64,000 nt of DNA from an uncultured Prevotella sp. (GCA_944319945.1 CALUFN010000007.1:1-64000), one strand, 5' to 3'. Counted from the stretch's first letter, positions 25,150 through 35,485 are shown. Notes: generated from the sequence alone by a model not told the origin. Numbers and translations: made by a program.

Positions 25150-28100
25150 TCAATAGTCTCTCTGCATGTCGGCTATCTTCTGTTGCAGCTTCCTTACCTG
25201 CTCCTCCTGCAGCACGCGCTTATACTCGATGGGCACGACTTGTATGAAGTCCTCCACGTAGCGGGGCCAGTCGTCGAGCATCTGGCGCGCAAGTTTCGAG
25301 CCGGTGTACAGGTAATGCTGGCGTATCAGCTCGTGCAGCTCCTTGCGGTAGGAGCTTTCCTCCACGAGATTTATCTCCACCATGTCCATGTTGCAAAAGT
25401 AGTCGAAGTCGTGACGCTTGTCCCACACGTAGGCGACACCGCCGCTCATGCCCGCCGCAAAGTTACGGCCAGTCTCTCCAAGCACCACTACGCGGCCGCC
25501 GGTCATGTACTCGCAGCAGTGATCTCCGGCCCCCTCAACTACGGCTATGGCCCCCGAGTTGCGCACGGCGAAGCGTTCGCCCACCTTTCCGTTGACGTAT
25601 AGCTCGCCCGAAGTGGCTCCGTAAAGTCCCGTGTTGCCTGCTATCGTGTTGTCCTCGGCGTTGAAATTGCTGCGCACGGGTGGCAATATGGCTATGCGGC
25701 CGCCGCTGAGTCCCTTGCCGAAGTAGTCGTTAGCCTCGCCCTCGAGTTTGAAGTTGACTCCCTTTACGAGGAATGCGCCGAAACTTTGGCCTGCGCTTCC
25801 CTTGAACTTAATGCTTATCGTAGAGTCAGGCAGGCCTTCTTCGCCGTATTTCGACGCTATCAGTCCGCTTAGCATCGTACCCACTGCGCGGTCGGTATTC
25901 TTGATGGCATAATCAAGATTCACCTCTTCCTGCTCTTCCACGGCCCGCTTGGCGGAGCGTATCATCTGGCAGTCGAGCACGCCGTCAAGGTCGTGCGTCT
26001 GTCCCGAGGCATGACGGAGCGAGCATGCGCCGCCCTCCTTGTGCAACAGGCGGGTAAAGTCAAGCGTCGCCGCCTTGCCGCCCCGTTCGGCCTTCTTGTA
26101 CACTATCAGCTCCGTGTGGCCTACAATATCCTCCAGCTTTGAGTATCCCATCTCGGCCAAATACTCGCGAACCTCCCTTGCGAGGAACGTGAAATAGTTT
26201 ACCAAATACTCATACTTGCCCATAAAATGGCGGCGAAGCTCCGGGTTTTGGGTGGCCACACCGAGCGGACATGTGTTCAAGTTGCACTTGCGCATCATGA
26301 CGCATCCGAGCACGATGAGCAGCAACGTACCGAAGCCGAACTCCTCGGCACCCAGCAACGACATTATTATTATGTCGCGACCGGTCTTCAGCTGCCCGTC
26401 CACCTGCAACCTTACCTGCCCGCGCAGGCCGTTCTTTACGAGCGTCTGCTGCGTCTCGCTCAGGCCTATTTCAGGCGATACGCCGGCAAAGCGCATACTC
26501 GATGCGGGGCTTGCGCCCGTTCCACCCTCGGCACCCGATATCACGATGAGGTCCGCCTTAGCCTTAGCCACTCCGGCAGCAATTGTCCCCACGCCGCTCT
26601 CAGCTACTAATTTTACGCTTATGGCAGCCTCGGGATTTACGTTTTTCAAGTCGAAAATAAGCTGCGCAAGGTCTTCTATAGAGTATATGTCGTGATGAGG
26701 CGGCGGCGATATGAGCGATATTCCGGGTATGGAGTGGCGCGTCTTGGCTATCACCTCGTCAACTTTGAAGCCCGGCAGCTGGCCTCCCTCGCCGGGTTTT
26801 GCGCCCTGCGCCACCTTGATCTGTATCTCTTCGGCGTTTACGAGATACTCCGTAGTCACCCCGAAGCGTCCCGAAGCCACCTGCTTGGTCTTGCTTGACA
26901 ACGAGATTCCGTCTAACTTGGCATGCAGTCGCTCGCTGTCCTCGCCGCCTTCACCGGTGTTTGAGCGTGTGCCGAGCTTGTTCATGGCCAGGCAGATAGC
27001 CTCGTGCGCCTCCTTAGAGAGTGCCCCGAAACTCATGGCTCCGGCCACGAAGTGCTTCACTATGGCGCTTACCGGCTCCACCTTGTCGATGTCCAAAGGC
27101 GTGGCTGCACGCTTGAAGTCGAAGAAGTCGCGTATGAATATCGGGTCGGCCTTATCGTCAACGAGCCTTGTAAAGGCCTTGTACTTTGCGTAGTCGCCTG
27201 ATCTCGTCGCAAGCTGGAGTGCCGCAATGGTCTCAGGATTCCAAGCGTGGCGTATTCCGTCCTTGCGGTAATGGAACTGTCCGAGATTCGGCAAGAAGCT
27301 GGTTTCGGCCTTCTTGGCGAAACCCTCGTCGTGCATGGCTACGGCATCACGTGCTATCGTCTCCAAGCCTATGCCACCAATAGTGGACGTTTCGGTGCCG
27401 AAATAGCTCTTAAGCAGGCTCTCCGACAAGCCGACAGGCTCGAAGATCTTGGCTCCCCGATAAGAGCGTATGGTCGATATGCCCATCTTCGCCATGATCT
27501 TGAGTAACGCCTTCTTAACGGCCTTGATATAGTTGGCCTCTGCGGTAGCGTAGTTTTCCTGCACCTTGTGCCGCTTCACGAGGTCGTCGAGTATGGCGAA
27601 CACCATGTAAGGGCACAACGCCGACGCACCGTAGCCGAGCAAAAGGGCGGCATGCATAGTCTCCTTGATTTCGCCGCTCTCCACGATTAGGGCCGTTTGC
27701 ACGCGCTTTCCTACGGATATCAGGTAGTGATGCACCGCGCTCACGGCCAGCAGCGACGGTATGGCGGCGTGCGCCTCGTCGATGTCGCGGTCTGAAAGTA
27801 TGATGTAATTGCATCCCTCGTCCACGCTGCGGGCGGCCTCCTTGCATAGCCGTTCGAGCGCCGAGTGCAGCCCGTCGCCGCCTTTGGCACACTCGAAGAG
27901 CATCGGCAGCTTCACGGTGTTGAACCCTTTGTAGCGTATGTTGCAAAGAATGTCGAGCTGAGTATTGTTCAATATCGGGTGAGGCAGGCGCACCATCTTG
28001 CAGTTTGACTCGCCTGGACGCAGTATGCCCGAGCCTACGCGACCGATGTATTCTGTCAGCGACATTACGAGACTTTCGCGTATGGAGTCGATGGCGGGGT

Positions 28101-29628
28101 TGGTCACCTGGGCGAACTGCTGGCGGAAATAGTTGAACAGCGGCTGCGGACGGTCGCTGAGCACCGCCAGCGGAGTGTCGTTGCCCATCGCAGCGGTAGG
28201 CTCCTGCCCGTTTACGCACATCGGTATGATAGTGTTGTCGATGTCTTCCGCGCCGAAGCCGAACATGAGTTCGTGCCTTACAAGGTCGGGCACGGCGTTG
28301 TCCACCTTGCGTCCGCTCTTCAGTCTCTCTAATTGTATGCGGTTGGCAGACAGCCATTGGCGGTAGGGATGCTCGGCGGCGAGGCGTTCCTTTATCTCGC
28401 CGTCATAGTAAATCCTGCCCTCCTGAGTGTCTACAAGCAGGATCTTGCCGGGCTGCAGACGGCCTTTCTCGGCTATTTCAGAGGGGTCGAAGTCCATTAC
28501 GCCCACCTCCGAGGCCACCACCATCATGTCGCTCTTGGTTATCGTGTAGCGCGCCGGGCGCAGTCCGTTGCGGTCGAGCATGCCTCCGGCATAGCGTCCG
28601 TCGCTGAAAAGCAGGGCCGCAGGACCGTCCCACGGCTCCATGAGGATAGAGTGGTACTCGTAGAAGGCTTTCAGGTCTTCGGATATGGGATTCTTGTCGT
28701 TGAAGCTCTCGGGCACCAAGAGCGCCATGGCGTGGGGCAACGAGAGTCCCGACATGACGAAAAACTCCAACACGTTGTCAAGGCTGGCCGAGTCACTCAT
28801 GCCCGGTTGCACTATGGGCGACAGCTCCTTAACGTCGCCTAAGGCATCAGAGCTAAGCACGCTCTCGCGCGCCTGCATCCAACCGCGGTTTCCGCGTATG
28901 GTGTTTATTTCGCCGTTGTGCGCCAGCAGGCGGAACGGCTGTGCCAGGCTCCACGTCGGGAACGTGTTGGTGGAGAAGCGCGAGTGCACTAGGGCCAGTC
29001 CGCTGGTGAAGTATTTGTTGGTCAAATCGGGATAATACTGCCTGAGCTGAAGGCTCGAGAGCATACCTTTATACACTATGTTTTTAGACGACAGCGAACA
29101 CACGTAAAAGTCCTTGTCGGCCACGCGGCGCTCTATGCGCTTGCGGATGAGGTACAAGGTACGCTCAAACTGCGGCACACGGTCGTCAGTGACGCCGGTT
29201 ACGAAGATCTGCTTGATGTCAGGCTCGCTTGCGAGAGCGGTTTCCCCGAGACAGTCGGGCTGCGTAGGCACGTTGCGCAGGTGCATCAGCGTCAGCCCCT
29301 CGCGCTCTATTTCCTCGAGCATCACCCTCAATATGTCTTGCTGGCGGACAGCGTCCTTCGGCAGGAACACCAATCCCGTGCCGTACTTTCCCTTCTCCGG
29401 CACGGGTATTCCCTGAAGAAGTATGAACTCGTGTGGTATCTGCAACATGATGCCGGCACCGTCGCCGGTCTTATTGTCTGCGCCTTCCGCACCGCGATGG
29501 CGCATGTTCTCGAGCACCTTCAACGCGTTGTCAACCAGCTCGTGGCTCTTGTTGCCATGTATGTTGACCACCATTCCCACGCCGCACGCGTCGTGCTCGT
29601 AATCGGCATTATACAATCCTTTTCCCAT
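25150..29628 (-). CDS. gltB: glutamate synthase large subunit
   Basis: The main enzyme of ammonium assimilation with glutamine synthetase; makes two glutamates from glutamine and 2-oxoglutarate. It has 1492 residues. The N-terminal glutaminase nucleophile is the Cys of HDACGVGMVVNIHG; the synthase domain holds SGAEGGTGASPASSMRFAG, and the 3Fe-4S ligands are in CVMMRKCNLNTCPLG. The C-terminal GXGXG beta-helix starts around FKGSAGQSFGAFLVKG. It is upstream of gltD, and its promoter box is at 29682-29689. GSIII, PII and amtB follow on the far side. Confidence 0.97.
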   Translation of the reverse strand: MGKGLYNADYEHDACGVGMVVNIHGNKSHELVDNALKVLENMRHRGAEGADNKTGDGAGIMLQIPHEFILLQGIPVPEKGKYGTGLVFLPKDAVRQQDILRVMLEEIEREGLTLMHLRNVPTQPDCLGETALASEPDIKQIFVTGVTDDRVPQFERTLYLIRKRIERRVADKDFYVCSLSSKNIVYKGMLSSLQLRQYYPDLTNKYFTSGLALVHSRFSTNTFPTWSLAQPFRLLAHNGEINTIRGNRGWMQARESVLSSDALGDVKELSPIVQPGMSDSASLDNVLEFFVMSGLSLPHAMALLVPESFNDKNPISEDLKAFYEYHSILMEPWDGPAALLFSDGRYAGGMLDRNGLRPARYTITKSDMMVVASEVGVMDFDPSEIAEKGRLQPGKILLVDTQEGRIYYDGEIKERLAAEHPYRQWLSANRIQLERLKSGRKVDNAVPDLVRHELMFGFGAEDIDNTIIPMCVNGQEPTAAMGNDTPLAVLSDRPQPLFNYFRQQFAQVTNPAIDSIRESLVMSLTEYIGRVGSGILRPGESNCKMVRLPHPILNNTQLDILCNIRYKGFNTVKLPMLFECAKGGDGLHSALERLCKEAARSVDEGCNYIILSDRDIDEAHAAIPSLLAVSAVHHYLISVGKRVQTALIVESGEIKETMHAALLLGYGASALCPYMVFAILDDLVKRHKVQENYATAEANYIKAVKKALLKIMAKMGISTIRSYRGAKIFEPVGLSESLLKSYFGTETSTIGGIGLETIARDAVAMHDEGFAKKAETSFLPNLGQFHYRKDGIRHAWNPETIAALQLATRSGDYAKYKAFTRLVDDKADPIFIRDFFDFKRAATPLDIDKVEPVSAIVKHFVAGAMSFGALSKEAHEAICLAMNKLGTRSNTGEGGEDSERLHAKLDGISLSSKTKQVASGRFGVTTEYLVNAEEIQIKVAQGAKPGEGGQLPGFKVDEVIAKTRHSIPGISLISPPPHHDIYSIEDLAQLIFDLKNVNPEAAISVKLVAESGVGTIAAGVAKAKADLIVISGAEGGTGASPASSMRFAGVSPEIGLSETQQTLVKNGLRGQVRLQVDGQLKTGRDIIIMSLLGAEEFGFGTLLLIVLGCVMMRKCNLNTCPLGVATQNPELRRHFMGKYEYLVNYFTFLAREVREYLAEMGYSKLEDIVGHTELIVYKKAERGGKAATLDFTRLLHKEGGACSLRHASGQTHDLDGVLDCQMIRSAKRAVEEQEEVNLDYAIKNTDRAVGTMLSGLIASKYGEEGLPDSTISIKFKGSAGQSFGAFLVKGVNFKLEGEANDYFGKGLSGGRIAILPPVRSNFNAEDNTIAGNTGLYGATSGELYVNGKVGERFAVRNSGAIAVVEGAGDHCCEYMTGGRVVVLGETGRNFAAGMSGGVAYVWDKRHDFDYFCNMDMVEINLVEESSYRKELHELIRQHYLYTGSKLARQMLDDWPRYVEDFIQVVPIEYKRVLQEEQVRKLQQKIADMQRDY

Positions 29629-29932
29629 ACTTTAGTTGCATTTAAATCGCAAAACATCTAATACAAATATCAAATTGTTTGCAAAAATACAAAATTACTT
29701 TCTTTTTGAGTAATTATTTAACAGTAAAATAGCATTTATTTGACGCCCAACCCAGCTTTCATTACATATTTATCTAAAATAAAAGAAAAACAAACTATAT
29801 CTGTAAGTAAAATCAGCAAAAACGCTTTCAATATAAAACAACAGGATTATTTCTTAAAAAAATCATACCGACATGCTTGCTCTTTTTGCTCGGCTTTATT
29901 CATGTAAGGCATCGCCGCAAGGCGCACGGTTT
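29629..29932. other. AT-rich gltB upstream region
   Basis: No gene. It holds the gltB promoter and a segment ATTATTTCTTAAAAAAATC then ACCGACATGCTTGCTC (29847-29882). A similar order of words is found at 33474-33512, near PII. Confidence 0.4.
29682..29689 (-). promoter_or_regulatory. gltB -7 box
   Basis: Minus strand TATTTTTG, 54 bp ahead of the ATG. Confidence 0.5.
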
Positions 29933-30020
29933 TGCGAAAGGCCATGAATCGCATTGCGAAAGGTTACCTTTTACATTGCGAAAGGCTATCTTTTACAACG
30001 CAAAAGAAGGCCTTTTACAA
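29933..30020. repeat. class A palindromic array, copy 6
   Basis: Units at about 29934 (GCGAAAGGCCATG, decayed), 29957 (CGAAAGGTTACCTTTT), 29979 (CGAAAGGCTATCTTTT) and 30001 (CAAAAGAAGGCCTTTT). It lies between the GSIII stop and the gltB promoter. Confidence 0.85.
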
Positions 30021-30150
30021 TACACTGGGTATCAAGTGGTTACAAAACAGGCGTCAAACGCGTGCAAAAAAAGGCGCAAGGCGGCTTCACAGCAGCCCCA
30101 CGCCCGCTATTTACACAGCTAAAGTATGTCTGCAAATTTATCAATGACAG

Positions 30151-32340
30151 TTACCTGATGAACAGCAGTTCGCGGTATTTGGGCAACGTCCACAGCTCGT
30201 CGGCCACGATCAGCTCGAGCTTGTCTATCTGATAACGAATTTCTTCCATCTTAGGAGCCACGGTGTCGTGGTAGGCTATCGCCTTCTCGCGTTCGCTCTC
30301 CATGCGGTTCGCCACCTTGCGTGCGTTGATGAGTTCCTCCACTCCAGTCTCTATGGCCTGCGTGCGCTCGGCTATCTCCTCGATGAGTTTCATGTTGCGT
30401 GCGCACAGTTTTTCGGCCTTGTCGGCGGGGAATATCTGGCGCATGTCCATCACGTTCTTGGCCAGGCGGCTTTGGTAATGCGTGGCCACTGGCACGATGT
30501 GGTTCATCGTGATGTCGCCCATCACGCGGGCCTCTATCTGTATGCGCTTGGTGTAAGTGTCCCATTTCACCTCGTTGCGGGCCTCGAGCTCCTTGCGGTT
30601 CATGATGCCGAGACGCTCGAACATGTCTACGCTGGCCTCGTCGAGATAGCGGTCGAAAATTACGGGGCAGCTCGTCTCGCAGTCAAGGCCGCGCCGCTTG
30701 GCCTCCTCCACCCACTCGTCGGAGTAGCCGTTGCCGTCGAAGCGTATAGGCTTGCACGTCTTGATGTCGTCGCGCAGCACGTCGATTATGGCCTCGGTCT
30801 GCTCATGTCCGTCGGCGATGAGGGCGTCGACGCGACGCTTGAAATCGGTCAACGCCTCGGCCACGGCAGCGTTGAGCGTTATCATTCCGCTGGCACAGTT
30901 AGCCTCGGAGCCTACGGCGCGGAACTCAAAGCGGTTGCCCGTGAAGGCGAACGGCGACGTGCGGTTGCGGTCGGTGTTGTCAATGAGCAGCTCGGGAATT
31001 TCCGGTATGTCGAGCTTCATGCCCTGCTTGCCGGCCACGACAAACAATTCGTTACGCTCGCTGTGCTCTATGTGGTCAAGCAAATCGCTGAGCTGCTTGC
31101 CGAGGAACGACGAAATGATGGCCGGCGGAGCCTCGTTGGCACCCAGTCGATGGGCATTGCCCGCGCTCATTATCGAGGCCTTGAGCAGCCCGTTGTGCTT
31201 GTAAACGCCCATAAGCGTCTCCACCACGAAGGTGACGAAGCGCAGATTGTCTTCGGGAGTCTTGCCCGGAGCGTGCAAGAGGATGCCCGTGTCCGTAGAC
31301 AAGCTCCAGTTGTTGTGCTTGCCCGAACCGTTAACACCGGCGAAGGGCTTCTCGTGGAGCAGCACGCGGAAACCGTGCTTACGTGCAAGTTTTTTCATTA
31401 GTGACATGAGAAGCATGTTGTGGTCTACGGCAAGGTTGGTCTCCTCGAATATCGGAGCTATCTCAAACTGGTTGGGAGCCACCTCGTTGTGCCTCGTCTT
31501 GCAGGGTATCGACAGTTCGAGGGCCTGTATCTCAAGGTCTTTCATGAAAGCCTGCACGCGGTCGGGGATGGTGCCGAAGTAGTGGTCGTCCATCTGCTGG
31601 TTCTTAGCCGAGTCGTGTCCCATGAGCGTGCGGCCCGTCAGCATGAGGTCGGGGCGGGCTGAGTAAAGCCCTTCGTCAACGAGGAAGTACTCCTGCTCCC
31701 AGCCCAAGTTACTCGTAACTTTGCGCACGGCGGGGTCAAAATAGCGGCAAACGTCGGTGGCGGCCACGTTCACGGCGTGGAGCGCGCGCAGAAGCGGAGC
31801 CTTATAGTCGAGAGCCTCGCCCGTGTAAGATATGAATATCGTAGGTATGCAGAGCGTGTCGTCCATGATGAACACGGGCGACGTGGGGTCCCAAGCGGAG
31901 TATCCGCGGGCCTCGAACGTGTTGCGTATGCCGCCGTTGGGGAACGAGCTGGCGTCTGGCTCCTGCTGCACGAGCAGCTTGCCCGAGAACTCCTCTATCA
32001 TGCCGCCCTTGCCGTCGTGCTCTATGAAGGCGTCGTGCTTCTCGGCGGTGCCCTCGGTGAGCGGCTGGAACCAGTGCGTGTAGTGGGTCACTCCGTTCTC
32101 CTCGGCCCACTGCTTCATGCCGGCTGCCACGGCGTCGGCTATCGAGCGGTCGAGCGGCGCGCCATTATCTATCACGTCGATAAGCATATCATACACCTGC
32201 GGCGGCAGGTACTTGTACATTTTGGAACGGTTGAACACATACTTACCGAAATACTCAGCCGGCCTCTCCGCCGGCGTAATCACCTCCAGAGGTTTCTTCT
32301 TGAAGGCGCTTTCTACAACGTTAAATCTTAAGTTTGTCAT
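30151..32340 (-). CDS. glnN: glutamine synthetase type III
   Basis: ATP-dependent synthesis of glutamine from glutamate and ammonium. At 729 residues it is the large GSIII class typical of Bacteroidales, quite unlike the 470-residue GlnA. Characteristic segments: AFIEHDGKGGMIEEFSGKLLVQQEPDASSFPNGG, GWEQEYFLVDEGLYSARPDL, HNEVAPNQFEIAPIFEE, GVNGSGKHNNWSLSTDTG (the ATP/glutamate site) and NRTSPFAFTGNRFEFRAVGS. The ATG at 32340 begins MTNLRFNVVESAFKKKPL, the family N-terminus. It is next to gltBD, PII and amtB, forming one functional group. Confidence 0.95.
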   Translation of the reverse strand: MTNLRFNVVESAFKKKPLEVITPAERPAEYFGKYVFNRSKMYKYLPPQVYDMLIDVIDNGAPLDRSIADAVAAGMKQWAEENGVTHYTHWFQPLTEGTAEKHDAFIEHDGKGGMIEEFSGKLLVQQEPDASSFPNGGIRNTFEARGYSAWDPTSPVFIMDDTLCIPTIFISYTGEALDYKAPLLRALHAVNVAATDVCRYFDPAVRKVTSNLGWEQEYFLVDEGLYSARPDLMLTGRTLMGHDSAKNQQMDDHYFGTIPDRVQAFMKDLEIQALELSIPCKTRHNEVAPNQFEIAPIFEETNLAVDHNMLLMSLMKKLARKHGFRVLLHEKPFAGVNGSGKHNNWSLSTDTGILLHAPGKTPEDNLRFVTFVVETLMGVYKHNGLLKASIMSAGNAHRLGANEAPPAIISSFLGKQLSDLLDHIEHSERNELFVVAGKQGMKLDIPEIPELLIDNTDRNRTSPFAFTGNRFEFRAVGSEANCASGMITLNAAVAEALTDFKRRVDALIADGHEQTEAIIDVLRDDIKTCKPIRFDGNGYSDEWVEEAKRRGLDCETSCPVIFDRYLDEASVDMFERLGIMNRKELEARNEVKWDTYTKRIQIEARVMGDITMNHIVPVATHYQSRLAKNVMDMRQIFPADKAEKLCARNMKLIEEIAERTQAIETGVEELINARKVANRMESEREKAIAYHDTVAPKMEEIRYQIDKLELIVADELWTLPKYRELLFIR

Positions 32341-32396
32341 CGCTTTTATTGTTGTTTTGTTCGTGTCATGTTTTATATCGTAGGCAGACGGCATTC

Positions 32397-32460
32397 CAAA
32401 AGGTAACCTTTAACATCGTAAAAGGCCGCCTTTAGCAGGCTAAAAGACGGCCTTTTGCAA
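32397..32460. repeat. class A palindromic array, copy 7
   Basis: Three clear units at about 32397, 32419 and 32441 (CAAAAGGTAACCTTT, GTAAAAGGCCGCCTTT, TAAAAGACGGCCTTTT), 57 bp upstream of the GSIII start. Confidence 0.85.
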
Positions 32461-32497
32461 TCGTGCCCGTAACAACCTGACTTTCAGCATATTGCAT

Positions 32498-33214
32498 TTA
32501 CGGCCGCAAGGTGAGGCCGAACGTCATGTAAACCTTCTCCGTACTGGGGTTAGCCGACACTGCGGCAAACATCGGCAGGGTGAACGTCTTGGTTACGCGA
32601 ATGTCCTTAACCGCCCTTATCGACACGTTGGTCACGGCGAAGCCACCGGCGTCGGCATAGAAACTTGTGGCGTATGGCACAGCGCCCACGGTCGCCGTCC
32701 ATTGGCATCCGCCCAACCTGAACGGCGCGCTCGCCTCCACGTATGACGAATAGGCGCGCTTGCCGCTACCGTTGAACCCGTCGTTACCTGCGAAGTTGGT
32801 GAACCACTGCACGGCCACGGGACCGAAGTCGTAACCTACATTTGCCTCAAACACGTGTGAAGTCTCGTGCGCCGCGTAGTTGAAGTAGCGTTCGTTGGGC
32901 GAGCTGAACCAGTAGTCGGTCACGCCGATGTTAAGCCCTCCCGTCTTGTAAGCCAGCGTAAGGTCAAGCTCTTTAGTGTCGTCCGGGTCGCTCAGCCCCA
33001 CGCTTCCCCACGCCGTCAGCGAGAGGCCCTTGTACGCCAGGCCGAGTGTCGGCTGCAGACTGACGTCGCCCAAGTCTTGTCCGCGCCATATATACCTGCT
33101 CACTACGTCGGCCTGCACCGTGGCCTCAACCCTGTCTTGCGCCGCCACTGGCGACAACATGCAGCACATCACTACCGCCAATGCAGCTCTTCCTGTCAAA
33201 TCTTTTCTTTCCAT
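32498..33214 (-). CDS. outer-membrane beta-barrel protein
   Basis: A 238-residue exported protein. The signal peptide is AALAVVMCCMLSPVAAQD. Thereafter alternating amphipathic strands occur, for example RVEATVQADVVSRYIWRGQD, LSLTAWGSVGLSD, ELDLTLAYKTGGLNIGV, and it ends MTFGLTLRP, with a short strand and aromatic residues as in outer-membrane barrels. Its position between glutamine synthetase III and PII-amtB suggests a small porin for nitrogen sources; that is context only. A DUF-level family assignment is uncertain. Confidence 0.65.
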   Translation of the reverse strand: MERKDLTGRAALAVVMCCMLSPVAAQDRVEATVQADVVSRYIWRGQDLGDVSLQPTLGLAYKGLSLTAWGSVGLSDPDDTKELDLTLAYKTGGLNIGVTDYWFSSPNERYFNYAAHETSHVFEANVGYDFGPVAVQWFTNFAGNDGFNGSGKRAYSSYVEASAPFRLGGCQWTATVGAVPYATSFYADAGGFAVTNVSIRAVKDIRVTKTFTLPMFAAVSANPSTEKVYMTFGLTLRP

Positions 33215-33297
33215 ACCTATTTATATCATAGAGAGTTGATACTTGCCGCCTTAACGGCCGATTACCCCGCGCGGTTTTATTTTGCTACTTTCATCAG

Positions 33298-33305
33298 CAA
33301 ATTTA
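33298..33305 (-). promoter_or_regulatory. -7 box of the outer-membrane barrel gene
   Basis: Minus strand TAAATTTG, 84 bp ahead of the ATG. Confidence 0.5.
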
Positions 33306-33638
33306 CGACATTATGCCAATATTTTAACTCACACCATTACATTATTCTTTATATTTTCAATATTTACTTACTATTATCTCTGTAAACAAATGTCAAACTT
33401 TCAATATGTTACTAAAAAACGGCAGAAGCGTTTAAGTGTGTAAGTTGTGCGCCTTTTGAAATAAAATAATACAATTATTTCAGTCAGACCGCCAGCATGC
33501 TTACAATCAAATAGATATTCAACAACCAATATTTCACATTGAAACGTAAATTCATGATTATGTTATCAAAGTGTAATTATCACTCATTTTACGGTTACAT
33601 AATGTCTTTTTTATCTTGTATTTAATTACAAAAAGATA
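33306..33638. other. AT-rich divergent control region of the nitrogen genes
   Basis: No gene. TGAAATAA (33457-33464) and TTATTTCA (33475-33482) form an 8-bp inverted repeat with a 10-nt spacer, a possible operator. A word pair near 33474-33512 resembles the gltB upstream region. Confidence 0.4.
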
Positions 33639-33646
33639 TAATTTTG
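33616..33646 (+). promoter_or_regulatory. glnB-amtB promoter
   Basis: TTG (33616-33618), 20 bp, TAATTTTG (33639-33646), 61 bp before the ATG. Confidence 0.65.
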
Positions 33647-33707
33647 CAGAAAAATATTTCTCTTTGGCGAGATATTCATTATTAATATAACAAAAAGCGA
33701 GACAATT

Positions 33708-34064
33708 ATGAAAAAGATTGAAGCTATCATCCGCAAGTCAAGGTTCGAGGACGTGAAGAAGGCTTTGCTTGAAGCTGACATCGAATGGTTCTCTTACTAC
33801 GACGTGCGCGGCAACGGCAAGGCGCGCCAGGGGCGCATATACCGAGGCATAGTGTACGATACCAGTTCGATAGAGCGCACGCTCGTGTCGCTCGTAGTGC
33901 GCGACAAGAACGTGGAAAAGTCGGTGCAGGCCATACTGAAGGCAGCACAGACTGGCGAAATAGGCGACGGACGCATATTCATCATGCCCGTTGACGACGC
34001 CATACGCATACGCACCGGTGAACGCGGCGACATAGCCTTGTATAACGCCGAACAAGAAAAATGA
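33708..34064 (+). CDS. glnB: PII nitrogen regulatory protein
   Basis: A 118-residue trimeric signal protein that reads 2-oxoglutarate and ATP/ADP and controls the ammonium channel or glutamine synthetase. The start MKKIEAIIRKSRFEDVKKALLEADIEWFSYYDVRG is typical. The T-loop runs from about residue 35 to 55 and contains IYRGIVYDTSS, with Tyr50 in the place of the uridylylated tyrosine of enterobacterial PII. GDGRIFIMPVDDAIRIRTGERG forms the ATP-binding C-terminus. It is co-transcribed with amtB 58 bp downstream, the usual GlnK arrangement. Confidence 0.95.
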   Translation: MKKIEAIIRKSRFEDVKKALLEADIEWFSYYDVRGNGKARQGRIYRGIVYDTSSIERTLVSLVVRDKNVEKSVQAILKAAQTGEIGDGRIFIMPVDDAIRIRTGERGDIALYNAEQEK

Positions 34065-34122
34065 CGGTAAACGAAAAAGGTAAAAAGGGTAAAAAAGCAA
34101 AAACTAATAGGAGGATACTGTT

Positions 34123-35484
34123 ATGAGAAAGCACAGACACACATATTCAATAGGTAAAAGGGCGGCCGCAACGGCCGTCATGGCAGGACTGCTAACGACC
34201 TGCGCGTGGGCCGACACTGCGACCGATACCGCCACTCACGCGCTCGACACTGGCAACACGGCTTGGATGATGGCGGCCACCGCCTTAGTGCTGCTCATGT
34301 CCATTCCGGGCATAGCGTTGTTTTACGGCGGCTTGGTGAGGCAGAAAAACGTGCTAAGCGTCATCATGCAGACGATGCTCATCGTCGGGGTGATCAGCAT
34401 TCTGTGGGTGGCCGTGGGTTATACGTGGGCCTTCGGCACGGGCTTCAAGGAGTCCGGCAGCCCGTTGTTCGCCGTCATCGGCGGTTTCGACAAGGCCTTC
34501 CTGAGCGGCATCACACCGTCTACCGTCACCGCCACGGGCATCCCCGAGCTGGTGTTCGTCATGTTCCAGTGCATGTTCGCGCTCATCACGCCGGCACTGA
34601 TACTCGGCGCTTTCGCCGAGAGGATTAAGTTCAAGGGCTACATGTTGTTCATCATACTGTGGACGGTGCTGGCCTATTTCTCTATGGCCCACTGGGTATG
34701 GGGCGGCGGTTTCCTACAGGAGATGGGCGCGATAGACTTCGCCGGGGGCACCGTAGTCCATATCAACGCCGGCATATCGGCGCTCGTCATGGCCCTGCTC
34801 ATCGGCAAGCGTGAAGACTATAAGGCAGGACATCCCATCACGCCGCACAACATCACCTTCGTGTTTCTCGGCACTTCGTTTCTCTGGTTGGGGTGGTTCG
34901 GCTTCAACGCGGGCAGCGGACTTGCGGCCGACGGCATCGCGGCTAACGCCTTCATGGTGACTCACGTGGCCACGGCGACGGCCGCCGTAGTGTGGATGGC
35001 CATAGACTGGCTCTTCAACAAGAAGCCTACAACCGTGGGGGCATGCACCGGAGCCGTTGCCGGACTCGTGGCAATAACGCCAGCCGCAGGGTCGACCGAC
35101 CTGCTCGGAGCGTTCTGCATAGGACTGATAACGCCCATCGTGTGCTTCTTCATGGTGGCCGTGGTGAAGCCTAAGTTCAAGTACGACGATGCCTTAGACG
35201 CCTTCGGAGTGCACGGCATAGGCGGCATCGTAGGCTCGATACTCACCGGCGTGTTCGCCACACGCTGCATAACGGGCGACGGCGGAGCCGAAGGCGCGCT
35301 CTACGGCGACTGGCATCAGCTGGGCGTTCAGGTCATTGCTACGGTAGTCTCGGTAGTGTTCAGCGCGGTGGTGACGTTCGTTCTTTATAAGATCGTCGAC
35401 GGCCTTGTTGGCATAAGGGTAGACAAGCGCGTAGAGGAAGAGGGCCTCGACATCTACGAACACGGCGAGAGCGCGTATAACTAA
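34123..35484 (+). CDS. amtB: ammonium transporter
   Basis: An inner-membrane channel for ammonium; 453 residues. A signal peptide precedes the first helix (AAATAVMAGLLTTCAWAD), as in many Amt proteins. The pore histidine pair is in GTVVHINAGISALVMALLIG and FGVHGIGGIVGSILTGVFA, and the family motif FLGTSFLWLGWFGFNAGSG is intact. The start is fixed by an unusually good Shine-Dalgarno, AGGAGG, 8-9 bases before the ATG, rare in this window. It is encoded with PII, which should plug it when nitrogen is ample. Confidence 0.96.
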   Translation: MRKHRHTYSIGKRAAATAVMAGLLTTCAWADTATDTATHALDTGNTAWMMAATALVLLMSIPGIALFYGGLVRQKNVLSVIMQTMLIVGVISILWVAVGYTWAFGTGFKESGSPLFAVIGGFDKAFLSGITPSTVTATGIPELVFVMFQCMFALITPALILGAFAERIKFKGYMLFIILWTVLAYFSMAHWVWGGGFLQEMGAIDFAGGTVVHINAGISALVMALLIGKREDYKAGHPITPHNITFVFLGTSFLWLGWFGFNAGSGLAADGIAANAFMVTHVATATAAVVWMAIDWLFNKKPTTVGACTGAVAGLVAITPAAGSTDLLGAFCIGLITPIVCFFMVAVVKPKFKYDDALDAFGVHGIGGIVGSILTGVFATRCITGDGGAEGALYGDWHQLGVQVIATVVSVVFSAVVTFVLYKIVDGLVGIRVDKRVEEEGLDIYEHGESAYN

Positions 35485-35485
35485 T